This document shows, piece by piece, positions 22,765-32,960 of a DNA stretch of 64,000 nt. The notes beneath the pieces are model-generated. The model saw only the letters and a list, made by a program, of their open reading frames with translations, had not been told where the DNA came from and ran no database searches. Position numbers and translations under genes: made by a program. Position 1 is the stretch's first letter; every line of letters begins with the position of its first letter. The stretch comes from Symbiodinium natans (lineage: Eukaryota; Sar; Dinophyceae; Suessiales; Symbiodiniaceae). Location of the stretch: positions 155,001 to 219,000 of the forward strand of contig CAJNDS010002113.1 of the NCBI GenBank assembly GCA_905221605.1. Direction: 5' to 3'.

Positions 22765-23039
22765 GCCCTACGAGACAAGCAGCGCGCTTGCTCCAATGCA
22801 TGCCATTCCCTTGTGGGGGATTCGTTGCAGGAGGGGTCTGGGCATCCCGTTGCTGCCCAGATCGCACGCTGGGCGCTGTGAGTCCCTCCGAGGCAAAGGC
22901 CTAAGTACGTCTGTGCATTTCGTAAGATGTCAGAGTTGGCGTACACAGGCCTCTTCAGGGTCAAGGGACGGGCTTGACCGCATCTCTCGGGGCAACAACG
23001 CATGAGAAGTGGCGGTCAAATGCCTAGGCATGGACGGCG

Positions 23040-24570
23040 TTGGGCGGGCGCCATCCTAAACCCCTAAGAACTCAGGCGGGGTGGCCGGGCTGGCGTCGCG
23101 AGCTGCGCATGCAGACGCGAGGGCGGTTTTCTTAGGCATTGGCTTTGCCGGAGTCCCAAAAAATTTTGGGATTTTTCTTTGGTCAAGGGGCGGGCTTGAC
23201 CCAAATTCTCAAGACGCAAAAGCATGAGAAGTGGTAGCCAAGTTCATAAGCATACATTGGCATTGTCGCTGCGGCTCATGGGCACGAGCCACCCTAAAAA
23301 AAAATCGGCTGGATGGCCGGGCAAGCGTCGCGAGCTGCGCACGCGGACGTGAGGGCGGTTGTCTAGGCACAGGCTGGACTTCGTGCCTGAAAGTTTTGAA
23401 GTCCTTGTGAATTGCACCGATGCCCCAACGGCTTTGAGGCTTCTCCTCATGTTCAGGGGACGGGCTTCACCGCGTGTCAAGGTGAAAATGCATGAGAAGC
23501 GGTAGCCAAAACCCTAGGCATGGCTGGCATTGTCGCGGGCCGCGTGTGGGAAAGTGTCGTCCTAAACCTCGAAGAACTCAGGCAGGATGGCCAGGCTGGC
23601 GTCGCGAGCTGCGCACGCGGACGCGAGGGCACATTTCCTAGAAATCGGCTGGACTTCGTGCCTGAAAAGTTTTGAAGTCCCTGTGAGTTTGCCCCGATGC
23701 CCGAAGAGCTTTGAGGCTTCTCCTCATGCTCAGGGGGCGGGCTTGACCGAGACTCTCAAGGCGAAAAAGCACGAGAAGTGGTAGCCAATACATAGGCAGA
23801 GACGGCATTGTTGCGGGCAGGCGTGGGCGTGTGCCATCCTAAACCCTCACAAAACTCAGACCGGATGGCCGGGCTGGCTTCGGGGGCGGCGCGCGCGGAC
23901 GTGAGGGCGGTTTGCTTAGACCTTGGCTGGACTTTCGTACCTAAAAGTTTTGAAGTCCTTGTGAGTTGCACCGATGCCCCAAAAGCTTTGAGGCTTCTTC
24001 TCATGGGCAGGGGAAGGGCTTGATCGAGACTCTGAGGCGAAAAAGCATGAGAAGTGGTAGCCAATACATAGGCCGAGATGGCATTGGTGCGGGCAGGCGT
24101 GGGAGCGTGCCATCCTAAACCCTCAAAAACTCAGGCTAGATGGCCGGGCTGGCTTCAGGAGCGGCGCGCGCGGACGTGAGGGCGGTTTGCTTAGGCTTGG
24201 CTGGACTTTCATGCCTGAAAGTTTTGAAGTCCTTGAAAGTTGCACCGATGCCCCAAAGGCTTTGAGGCATCTCTGCGTGTTCAGCGGACTGGCTTCACCG
24301 CGTGTCAAGGTGAAAATGCATGAGAAGCGGCAGCCAAAAACCTAGGCCTGGATGGCATTGTCACGGGCAGCATGTGGGAGTGTGCCATCCTAAACCCTTA
24401 ACTCAGGCAGGATGGCCAGGATCGCGTCGGGAGCTGCGCACGCGGACGTGAGGGCAAATTTCCTAGAATGTGGCTGGACTTCGTGCCTGAAAGTTTTCAA
24501 GTCCTTGTGAAACGCACCGAGGCCCGAAAAGCTTTGAGGCTTCTCCTCATGGTCAAGGGACGGGCTGGCC
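23040..24570 (+). repeat. Tandem array, ~275-bp unit, five to six copies
   Basis: Anchor GGCTGGACTT at 23372, 23647, 23925, 24199 and 24472, spacing 273-278 bp. A diverged first unit starts near 23040. Shared phrases include GAAGTGGTAGCC, GATGGCCGGGCTGGC and GTTTTGAAGTCCTTGTGA. It shares the core of the 266-bp unit, so the two arrays are one diverged family. Confidence 0.9.
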
Positions 24571-24829
24571 TTGTGGCAGCGTATTCCTCAGGGCAGTGTT
24601 TGCATGAAAAATCTAGGCGGCTGCAGGCAGAAACAGCATTGCTGCGTGTATTTTGTGTTTGCACGCCCTCGCAAAACTCCCTGAAGGCAGCGCGCTCGAT
24701 TTCTGGGAGCTTTGGCGCTGACTTATGGGCACCATCCCGCGGGGAGGGATTTTGCACGCCAAAATGTAGGCAAATGCGAGCAGAAACGTCGTGGCGGCGT
24801 GCTCTTGTGCCTGCGTGTGAACCTAGATC

Positions 24830-25560
24830 TTGTGGTGGGAAAGGCCTCTTTGGGCTGCGGCGCAAAGCTGAGGGCTTAGAAACAGCCTTATTTGGGGCTG
24901 TGGCTCGAGGCCGATAGCGTAGATAAGTGGCTGGCCGGCCTAGAGGCTCTGGGCGGAAGCTGGAGGCAAAGATGAGATCTTGTCCCCCCTATGTGGTCGA
25001 AGCCAATGGTTAAGGTTAATAGCGTTGGCCCCCTTTGGGGCCTCAGCTCAGGGCGGCAGGCCGAGATGAAGGATGGCTCAGCTGGAGGCGGCGGGCTGGC
25101 ACTGAAGGCCAAAATGAGGGCTTGGGCCCCTCGAGGCTTCAGCATAGCCGCGTGGGCCCCCCTGTAAAGCTGTGACCTGAAGCTTCAGGCCGAGTGAAAA
25201 GCTTTGGCCCCCTTTGGGGCGACTGCTTCAGGTCGCAGGCTGACATAGAGGCTTGTCTCGCTTGTCGGCTTTGGGCGGAGGTCAAGGGAAAAGACACGCT
25301 TTTGGCCCTGGGCTGCAGCGAAACTCTGAGGGTTACTTAGAGGCTTGTTTTCTTTGATGCAATGGCAAAAGGCTGGTGGCTAAGATCTGCTGTGGCCTCT
25401 TTGAGGCTGCGGCTTGAGGCCGAGGCCTGAGGTGAGCCTGGAGGCTGCGGACCGAGCCCCTTTAGGCTGGATGTGGCGTAAGGCTTCAGGCGCCAAGAAA
25501 GAAGGGCTTAGGCCCCCTTTCAGGTTGCTGCTGAAGGCCGCGAGCTGCGATGCGGGGCTA
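24830..25560 (+). repeat. Degenerate GC-rich interspersed short repeats
   Basis: Same style as 17900-20460, with GGGCTTGGCCCCCTTGAGGC-like and GAGGCTGCGGCTTGAGGC-like phrases. It grades into the 3' end of the broken minus-strand gene that follows. Confidence 0.7.
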
Positions 25561-25599
25561 GTTCGCTTGGAGGGCTGATGACCTCCTTGAGGTTGCAGG

Positions 25600-27068
25600 C
25601 TAAAGCTAGCAGTTGGGATGGCGGCCCCTTGAGACTGCGGCTCAACTGGGCGCTGCTGGCGCAGGCTGAGGGACTCAATTGGGGGCTGTGGGTCGAACCA
25701 TTTTTCCCAAAGGTTTCTTCCCCTGCGTATTGCGCAGATGTCACAAAAGGCCCCTCGAGGCTTCGGCATAGCGGTGTGGGCCTCCCTGATAGCTGTGACC
25801 TCGGGCAGAAAGAGGACGATGTCGTCGAAAGTACCTGGGCGAGGTGGGGGTTCAGGGGGCTTGGCCCAGGGAACTTTTGAGGGCTGGGGAGGCTGCCAAT
25901 CCTGGGCACTGGCGTGCTGCGAGCCGCAGCTAGGCATCCGAGGCAGAGGTGCTGGAGGAGTACTCCAGGCGGGGCTGGGGGTACCCAGTGCAAAAAAGGC
26001 GCATAGGGAGTGGTGAATGGCGGGGTCCCGCAGGCAGGGGAGGCAAAATCTGTGCAGCATTGCTCAGCAGGTGCTGAGGCGGCGGGGCCTTGGGCTGAGG
26101 CAAGGGCCTGCCATGGGCAGGTGACTAGGCAAGAGGTTGGTTGGCGGTAGAGGAGGCGGACTTGAAGCCAAAAGGAGCTGCCGGAACGACACCTGGGCGG
26201 GCATTTTGGGCAGGGCTTCGGGGGGGAGGTTCCGTTCGAGGCGGTTGACTCGATCCTCTAGGCAAAAGCTTTCGCGGCGTATCCTGGCGAGGGGGTCTGC
26301 TTCGGACCACTGATCTGCGGGCACCTGGAAGGTTCTTAGGGTGTCGAGGTGGGCATTATAGGGCAGGGCTGCCATGCGCCTGGCAATGCTAAGCTGTGCA
26401 GGAATGGGCCCGACGTGGCACTAAGGTGGCGAATTTCGGCCTCGGCCCGAACTTTCAAAGCCAGGAAGTCGCAAACTAGGGAGTCGAAATCCTCCTTTAG
26501 GCGGGCATGGGCTAGTTGGGCTTGGGCTAAGGCATTAAGGGCTGAATTAAGCTGCGAGAAAGGCTGTGTTTGAGTTGCGCGGCGTGGCTGCCGAGCAAGC
26601 CTGAGAGGATCTCTTGAGCTCGGAGCTGGTTGTGCTGGTGGACCAATAGGTCTTGCATGAAACGTACGTCCCACCAGATCGGAGGCAATTGTGCTTCCAC
26701 TGGGAGTTGTTCGACTGGGCGAGAGGCCTCTGTGCTGTAAAAGAACCCAAAAACGGCCTCTGAGCCGTAGGCAGGGCTGTCACCGAGGCTGCTGTGCATC
26801 GCGAAGATGAAGGCGGCGAGGAGGTCGGGCATCCAGTGGGAGCATAAGCAGTTGGTGTCCCTGTGCTGTAAGGGAACTCCGAAGGCGGCCTCTGAGCCGT
26901 AGGCAGGGCTGTCACCAAAGCTGCTGGGCATCGCAAAGATGTAGGCGGAGAAGAGGTCGTGCATCCAGTGGGAGCATGCGCAGTTGGCGGGCCCTCAGGC
27001 AAAATGTGCACAATATTAGAGCCCAGCGGGCTCTCAAGCGCGTCGTGTGGAAGGCAGAGCGGTGCCAA
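25600..27068 (-). pseudogene. Unrecognised broken gene inside the GC-rich block
   Basis: Three minus-strand open segments lie in order. (1) 26964-26527 contains a 44-residue tandem repeat whose units share IFAM.SS.GDSPAYGSEA, then WWDVRFMQDLLVHQHNQLRA. (2) 26560-26410 has a helical segment, LNSALNALAQAQLAHARLKE then RAEAEIRHLSA. (3) After a shift of frame near 26410, RRMAALPYNAHLDTLRTF, FCLEDRVNRLERNLPPEA and a Pro-rich stretch. A further open segment (26060-25690) contains FDDIVLFLPEVTAIREAH and FCDICAIRRGRNLWEKW. The pieces have normal residue composition, unlike the repeat frames around them. They need at least two frame changes (decay or unrecognised introns). No family known to me. It could belong to the element or be a captured host gene. 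Confidence 0.42.
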
Positions 27069-27280
27069 AGAGCGATGCGCCGTTAATGCAAGCGGATCAG
27101 CTGCTGCCAGCTGCGGCCGTCGGCATTATCAGAGGCATCCTAAGCTGTCCAAATAGGCATGGGACTGTTCGAGGCCATGGGCGCGGGCGACTCTCTGGGC
27201 AAGGCAGAGAGAAAACACCGGGCTTACCGGGGGCTGGAACCTCTAGAAAAGCAGGTAAGGGCTTAGCGGCCTCGAAAAAA

Positions 27281-27397
27281 GCTCACGATCTATGCAAGGC
27301 CCCAACTCACAGGGTTAGGTTAGGGCCAGCTGAGCCAAGAGCCAGCTGGGCAAGGGCAAACATGGGAGGTCATGATTCATGCGTGTCAAAACACCTG
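27281..27397 (+). repeat. 117-bp direct repeat, right copy
   Basis: Near-identical to 16106-16222 (two mismatches by eye). It ends precisely where the right copy of the bordering duplication begins, apart from one base. Confidence 0.9.
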
Positions 27398-27398
27398 A

Positions 27399-27425
27399 GA
27401 TCTTGTCGAAAAACAACTCTGTGCA
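27399..27425. repeat. Right copy of target-site-like direct repeat
   Basis: Same 27 bases as 15880-15910 less the ACTC insertion. Confidence 0.8.
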
Positions 27426-27751
27426 CTCACACTGCCAGCATCTTTGTGGCACTGTACATTTGCGACAGAAAGTAAGTTACCATGAGCTTCTCGCTCCACT
27501 TGTCGCATTTAACGAGCAACAGGTCGTGTCCGTAAAACCACTGGAACGAAACGGACCTGCCGATACATCAATTTTTCCATGCGCGCAGCGGTGGAAAAAT
27601 TTACTGGCGGTCTTCCGCCCAGGTCTTCAAGACCTTCTGCAAAACCTGTCCGTGGATGTGCGCTTCTTTGAACTGGCGGCGTAAAGTGATCAGTTGGTTG
27701 CAGAATTTATAGAGATAAACAACAAGCTCGAAGCCACAATTTGAGTTGACA
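27426..27751. other. No gene recognised
   Basis: AT-balanced DNA to the right of the GC-rich block; short open frames only. Confidence 0.45.
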
Positions 27752-28048
27752 TTAACTATGCAGCCGGTTTGGGTTTTTTGTTTTTCCTGGTTTGAGACGG
27801 GCTCCATTGTGTAAATCTTCCCCTACGGGAAAGCTTCTTCGGTGCAGAATAACTAAACGCATCGCAGTATCATTGAGGCCAGCGTGCATCGGCTCAAGCC
27901 GAGGGTCATCGTAGTTGCTTGCAAGTGGAAGTTGACCTTTAAGAGTCTTCTTGTGCCACGGGTCCCTTGCAGAGAAAGTGCAAAATTCTTCATTTACAAG
28001 CTTGACCATTACGGCTTCTAGAGAAGGTAGAGAAGGCCCTTTGAGCAT
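27752..28048 (-). CDS. Unrecognised open frame (candidate exon)
   Basis: A 98-codon minus-strand frame with natural-looking composition, including MVKLVNEEFCTFSARDPWHK and GLNDTAMRLVILHRRSFPVG. No motif recognised, no clear partner exons. Possibly an exon of a gene interrupted by the adjacent GC-rich block, but this is speculation. Confidence 0.25.
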   Translation of the reverse strand: MLKGPSLPSLEAVMVKLVNEEFCTFSARDPWHKKTLKGQLPLASNYDDPRLEPMHAGLNDTAMRLVILHRRSFPVGEDLHNGARLKPGKTKNPNRLHS

Positions 28049-28580
28049 CTAGAAGCGGAGGATCACAATTGTGAAAAATCGTCGTTGGTCTGTTGCACAA
28101 AAAAGACTTGGCGCAGTCTAACCGGCACCTACAGTCCGCAAGTGAATTACAGCCACCAACACCGCTCTAAGGCAGCAATTCCAGGCCGCTTGCTGCATCC
28201 TTTCAGAAGCTTCTGGCCCTTTCCAAGCAGACATGTTGTCTAAAGACGTTACGTCAAGCGGCGGACCGCTGCTAAAAAAGTTTGCGGTGCCAAAAGCAGC
28301 AAAGCAAAGAACCCAGTCAATTTGCTAAAAGTTCTTTTTTGGCCGACTCGAGAGGGCATTACTGAGAATAAGACCCAACTTGCGAAGGTGTGTTGCATCT
28401 CTTTTGACCTGGTGCCAGAGCAAGAGCATTTGGCCGGATGCCATCAGAACAGAAACGGAAAACTTGCCTTAAGAGCAAATTTGTGCCAGCTGCAGGCAGC
28501 AGACGGTGCTTGCGGTGCTCGCAGTGATGTAAAAACCTGATGTGGGACACTGTCTTGCAGGTAAGCATCGAGGGCATCTT
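28049..28580. other. No gene recognised
   Basis: Short open frames on both strands without motifs. Confidence 0.45.
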
Positions 28581-28899
28581 TCACATTGACAGTGGGATTC
28601 CAGACCACTGTACTTTTGGCAGCACTGGTGGCACGCTCACTGTCGCTTCTGTACCGGCCTTGGCTTTCGCCACGGTGCCTAAGTCGTTGGCCTTGGTTCT
28701 TTGTTTAAGATCTTCTTGGTGTCGGAGTGTCCATGATCTTCTGTATGGTTCCGGCAGCATCGTCATCGTCCTCATCAATCGGCTTGTGGGGCTCATCTAG
28801 GCTGTGCTCTTCCTCCTCCGCCATGGCGGGGGTCCGCCTTGTTTCCGCGGGGCCGCACGGTGCACGACCGGTGAGAAAAGCCACCATGCGGCCTTGCAA
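28581..28899 (-). CDS. Acidic N-terminal open frame, possible first exon
   Basis: From an ATG near 28824 the minus strand encodes MAEEEEHSLDEPHKPIDEDD and a short run to a stop near 28705. A shift of frame at about 28720 would continue into HQEDLKQRTKANDLGTV and on to 28581. The acidic start is typical of a soluble or nuclear protein N terminus, but the piece is too short to classify. Confidence 0.25.
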
Positions 28900-29232
28900 G
28901 TGGATGTTTCCCCTTTTCGATTACCACCCTCGAAGGTGCTGTGGTATTGGCAAGTTCAGAAGGCCATTCGGACAATGTGGCTTCGCCAAAGCCACAATGG
29001 CACGGCATGTAGAAGTACCCATCCCGACTGGCATTCCAGGGTCGATGAGGAGGAGCTAACGCAAGCCTGTCTGTTGCCCCGCAATACCGCCACCGCTGAC
29101 CCGCCAACTGCTGTGAGGGAGTCAAGCATGAAGGCCAAAAAATCATAAAAGCGTGCTGAAACGCCCTTTACACGGTATCGTCCGCAACACCCTGATTGGG
29201 AGGGTCCATGGCAATGAAGTGCTGCGGGCCGG

Positions 29233-29880
29233 AGTAAGGGTTTGACTGCTGTCTGGTAGTCTTTCCCCTTTGAATCGGTAGCTGTTGCTACTTGCAGGTT
29301 TCCTCCCTGGGAAACTAGGAGGGCTCTGCTGACTGCGGCCCCAGGTTCTACTTGGATATGTGGCCGGGCTGAGCACAGTTGTGCGCCTGGGTGTTGGGAA
29401 CTCTGGGTCGGTTTTCCAATTATCGAACCGCAATTTGTGTTGGCTGTTGCTCGGGGTTGCTCCACTGGCTGACCACCATGGGGTGCCCTGGGCTGGTCTT
29501 GCATCCGCTGTTCTTGCTGTCAAGTTCCCACTGGCTGACCACCATGGGGCGCGCGCTGGCCTTTCCTCTTGCTGCAGGCTAGAGTAAGGGTTTGACTGCT
29601 GTCTGGTAGTCTTTCCCCTCGGAATCGGTAGCTGTTGCTACTCGCAGGCTTCCTCCCTGGGAAGCTTGGAGGGCTCTGCTGACTGCGGCCCCAGTTGTGC
29701 GCCTGGGTGTTGGGAACTTTGGTCGGGCTTCAATAATAGAGCCGCAAGTTGTGTTGGCTGTTGCTCGGGGCTGCTCCACTGGCTGACCACCATGGGGTGC
29801 CCTGGGCTGGTCTTGCATCCGTTGTTCTTGCTAACAAGTCCCCACTGGCTGACCATGCTGGCCTTGCCTCTCCTCTGGGA
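29233..29880 (+). repeat. 350-bp tandem duplication
   Basis: AGTAAGGGTTTGACTGCTGT starts at 29233 and again at 29583, and the copies run in parallel through GCTCCACTGGCTGACCACCA. The second is about 40 bp shorter internally. Within each copy the phrase CACTGGCTGACCACCATGGG is itself repeated. Long frames on the minus strand are duplicated for this reason. Confidence 0.9.
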
Positions 29881-30325
29881 AAGTTGGCCACTTTGTACCT
29901 TCCCTTTTCGCTACCGGTGCCTGGTACCTGCCCGCGTTGGTCGGTAACTTCGCTGTCCTTCTTCGATTTACAGCTTTCCGTGCTGACCTTCGTTGCACCA
30001 GTGGCTTCATGATGGTGATTTTGATGATCTGGCAAACTCTCGCATTTTGCGACTCCCCCGCATGCTCTGCGCTGCTTGATTACACCTGGATTTCTGCGAC
30101 GACTTCGAGTACTGAGCGCGGGGGACACCTAGACGTTTGGCGCTTTGGTTTTGGCGGGTTGCTGCGGGTTTGGTGGTTGTGTTTTGTGGTGGTTTTGGTG
30201 TGTGTTTGCTTTGGTTTTCGCGCCTGCGACTGTTTCACCTCTAGTGTTGAGACCCACAAGGACGGCCTACTGCGCTGCTGATGTAGTAAAGAGGCGTCGG
30301 TTCAAAAAAAAAGAAGCTCCTTCGT
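29881..30325. other. GT-rich DNA, no gene recognised
   Basis: Plus strand becomes rich in TTTTGG/GTGTTT around 30130-30230. Open frames through it have no motif. Confidence 0.5.
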
Positions 30326-30470
30326 TCTCACCTTCCAAGCCTTCGAGGCCCCCCTTCGTCCTCACCCTTCGAAGCCCCCCCCCCTTTCCTCACCCTTCGA
30401 AGCCTTCGAAGCCTTCGCTTCGAAGCCTCTCCCCGTTCATCTTTGAAGCCTTCGAAGCTTTTTGAAACCA
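30326..30470 (+). repeat. TTCGAAGCC short-repeat array, block 1
   Basis: Repeats of CCTTCGAAGCC and CTTCGTCCTCACCC. TTCGAA is self-complementary, so the array can pair with itself. Confidence 0.9.
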
Positions 30471-30654
30471 TTGCTTCTGCAATTTGGGGTTGCCGACCTC
30501 AGCTTGGAAGGCTTCGACTGAGAGGCGGTTTTTTTGTTGGAGTTCAGGGAAGAGTTGGAATTACTTCGGTGCATGCTCTCCCTGCAAGCTTTGGGGGGGG
30601 TGTGGGGGGGGCGCGTAGCCCCCCCGCCCTTCGAAAAGAGAGAAGAATCGAAGG

Positions 30655-31075
30655 GAAGAGAAGAGAATTATTCTAAATTCCACGCCCTCAGTTTCTTGTT
30701 GTCCTTCGAAGCCTGTGGAAGAGAAGAGTGAAGAATTATTCTAAATTCCACCCCCCTCAATTTCTTGTCCTTCGAAGGCCTGTGGAAGAGAAGAGAAGAG
30801 AATTATTCTAAATTCCACCCCCCTCAGTTTCTTGTTGTCCTTCGAAGCCTGTGGAAGAGAAGAGTGAAGAATTATTCTAAATTCCACCCCCCCTCAATTT
30901 CTTGTCCTTCGAAGGCCTGTGGAAGAGAATTATTCTAAATTCCACCCCCCTCAGTTTTTTGTAGAAGAGAAGAGTGGAGAATTGTTCTAAATTCCACCCC
31001 CTCAATTTCTTGTCCTTCGAAGGCTTGTAATTTCTTTTTGAAGATGAGAGAGAAGGGACTTCTTCTAAATTCCAC
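30655..31075 (+). repeat. Tandem ~65-bp units (ATTCTAAATTCCACCCCC)
   Basis: GAATTATTCTAAATTCCACC recurs about seven times at about 60-70 bp spacing, each followed by CTCAGTTTCTTGT-like sequence, CCTTCGAAGGCCTGTGGAAG and GAGAAGAG. The units also carry the TTCGAAGGCC palindrome. Confidence 0.9.
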
Positions 31076-31159
31076 CCACCCGAATCTTGTTTTGTTTTTT
31101 GGATCTCATTTTTGGATCTCATTCTTCGAAACTCAGAGAAGACTCTGGAGATGCCTCCG

Positions 31160-31512
31160 TCTCTCACCTTCCAAGCCTTCGAAGCCCCTTCGTCCTCACC
31201 TTCGAAGCCCCCTTCGTCCTCACCCTTCGAAGCCTTCGAAGCCCCCCCCCCCCTTTGTCCTCACCCTTCGAAGCCTTCGAAGCCTTGGAAGCCCTCCCCC
31301 CTTCGTCCTCGCCTTCGAAGCCTTCGAAGCCCCCTTCGTCCTCACCTTGGAAGCCTTCGAAGCCCCTTCGTCCTCATTTTTGGAAGCCTTCGAAGCCTTC
31401 GTCCTCACCCTTCGAAGCCTTGGAAGCCTTCGTCCTCACCTTCGAGGCTTCAGACCTTCACCCCCCCCCTCCCCCCCCCCTTCGACCCTTCGGCTTCGAA
31501 GGCTTCGAAGGG
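31160..31512 (+). repeat. TTCGAAGCC short-repeat array, block 2
   Basis: About 350 bp of AAGCCTTCGAAGCC alternating with CCTTCGTCCTCACC and C-runs. Frames through it encode artefactual Phe-Glu-Ala-Phe or Pro-Ser-Lys repeats. Confidence 0.92.
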
Positions 31513-31537
31513 TAACGGGGTGCAGAAGACGGTAAAA

Positions 31538-31834
31538 AGAGATGTGTTTGCCCGATCAGACAAGTGGTTGCCCAGTTTGCCGACCATTGACCATTGACTT
31601 CTCGTCATGGAAAGATCGCATCTTGGAAGCGCTCGGCTTCTTGACCTGGATGGAGAAGTTGACCAGTTGGGTTTGGATTGTGTTTCCCAATGACATCCTG
31701 CGACAGACGTTTGCAAGTCATGAGAAGAGTTCTCTGATTCTGCAGACGTATGTTGAAAGTGAAGGCACTTATCAACAGTCTGGCTTCGTGGGTGGCGAAG
31801 AAATATCACGAGCTAAATGCCTGTATCGCAGTTA
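31538..31834 (+). pseudogene. Copia gag fragment (copy B)
   Basis: The plus strand encodes DFSSWKDRILEALGFLTW, MEKLTSWVWIVFPND and then ASHEKSSLILQTYVESEGTY. This order (a TW.EKLTSW block followed by a HEK..LI.QTYVE.EG block) is the gag-like N terminus of dinoflagellate Ty1/copia polyproteins as I know them. An 8-bp duplication (GACCATTGACCATTGAC) at 31581-31597 distinguishes it from the copy at 13930-14062. The rest of gag, the zinc knuckle, protease and integrase are missing before the RT/RNase H piece 800 bp downstream. Confidence 0.62.
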
Positions 31835-32540
31835 GGAAACCAGACCGTGAAAGCCCCAAGCATTCCGGAAATTGTTGTCTGAAATGAAAAATTTATGAAG
31901 TTGATCAATAGTCTCGATTCCGATGTACATGCGATTCTTTGGAAACCGCAGGGTTCCTAGGATATTTTGATTAAGCGAGAGAGGCTGGAGCCGAGCATGG
32001 CAAAACCTCTCTGTGCTACGCATGCGCACTCCTCTTTCTCTGTATGCAGTTGCTCAGCGAATGGGAGGGTGGTGGGAGCTGCTGCGCGGCAGCTGAGCTC
32101 AGAGTGAGCCCCGCCCGCCCGCCCTACAGTTCAGGAGTGCGCTGACCCGAGTGTCAGAACAGCCTAACCCTGCCGTCGAGCACGGCACCTCGTTGCGCCC
32201 CCATCAGAAAAGACGTTGCAGTCGCTCTGGAGTTTGAGTTCAAGGGTTTTGCTAAGCGGTCAAAATGGCGGATTAAAGATGCAAGATTCGGTGATGGGTT
32301 CTACTGTCGGAAAAATGCCGAAGCCATTGCTTGTTCATGGCAGTGAGTCGTTTGAAGATCTGAAGCGAGTTGCTCTAAAGTTTGAAGTGAGCAGAGGTCT
32401 GAAGCCCCACATCCAGTGAGGGTCCGGAGGCTGGAAGCCAAGAATTTTGTTGGCATATGGGGCATTCGACATCAGGCAGGCAACGAGCATGTCTCGTAGA
32501 ACACTTTGTGCGGAGTGACATCGTCGGAATGCGCAGAATG
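31835..32540. other. Inter-fragment DNA of the decayed Copia locus
   Basis: No recognisable integrase or reverse-transcriptase core. A 66-codon minus-strand frame (31832-32029; contains NRMYIGIETIDQLHKFF) looks protein-like but is unrecognised. The rest is short frames. Confidence 0.4.
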
Positions 32541-32960
32541 TGCGGCTCGAGTCAGCCCAGATCCGCCAGGAAATTTCGCAATGGCTCGTGTTGGTGCAGC
32601 TCGCGCCTTATGTGAATGTGAAGTGGCGATCGAGTGCTTCTTCGACTGGCTTTGCCTGCGCCGTCATGGGCTCATTGAAACGCGTGCAAGACGCAGACAC
32701 GCCATTGGAGCCTGTTGAGCACGCAAAGTACCGAACCGTAGCAGGGAAGTTGCTCTGGCCAGCTTTCGTTCTGCCGGATTGCTCTTACGCTGTCAAGGAA
32801 CTGTCGTGTGACGTGAAGTCACCCACATTGGCAAGCCTGGCTCAGCTGAAGCATTTGGTAAGGTACATTGTAGGCCGGAGCAGACGGTGCTAAGGTTGTG
32901 TTCCCTCCTGGCCACCCAACCTTCTACACACGAGAAAGAAACGCTTCATTCTAGGCTATC
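32541..32960 (+). pseudogene. Copia reverse transcriptase C terminus / RNase H fragment
   Basis: The plus-strand frame reads TPLEPVEHAKYRTVAGKLLW, FVLPDCSYAVKELS and SLAQLKHLVRYIVG, matching the block between the Ty1/copia reverse transcriptase and RNase H (YR..VGKL.W, RPD..YAV..LSR, A.KH.LRYL.GT). After a one-base shift at about 32873 it continues as GADGAKVVFPPGHPTFY, the usual start of the RNase H beta-strands. The catalytic YVDD of RT and the RNase H Asp-Glu-Asp residues are not present. Together with 31538-31834 this is a heavily deleted Copia element on the plus strand; LTRs were not identified. Confidence 0.78.

Larger units (their letters stand above)
15911..27398. mobile_element. 11.5-kb GC-rich satellite block, probable insertion
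   Basis: The whole interval differs from its flanks: GC-rich, made largely of tandem arrays (16.78-17.9, 20.6-21.1, 21.76-22.76, 23.04-24.57 kb) and of degenerate GGCTGCGGGCTGAGGCTGAAGG-like units shortened by mutation, and nearly free of CCCTAAA heptamers. Both edges carry the same ~27-bp sequence, and a 117-bp direct repeat lies close to the left edge (16106-16222) and exactly at the right edge (27281-27397). Together these indicate one insertion event. No integrase, transposase or reverse transcriptase was found inside; the only gene-like stretch is at 25.6-27.07 kb, minus. Mechanism unknown. A long duplication of this kind fits target-primed insertion or repair-mediated capture better than cut-and-paste transposition. 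Confidence 0.6.

Noticed and set aside
21913-23003. Long minus- and plus-strand open frames (up to 228 codons)
   Set aside because: They run through the 405-bp tandem array and encode the same peptides twice in several frames; composition is dictated by the repeat.
31038-31597. Frames of 140-165 codons rich in Phe-Glu-Ala-Phe and Pro-Ser-Lys
   Set aside because: Translation of the TTCGAAGCC arrays in three frames.
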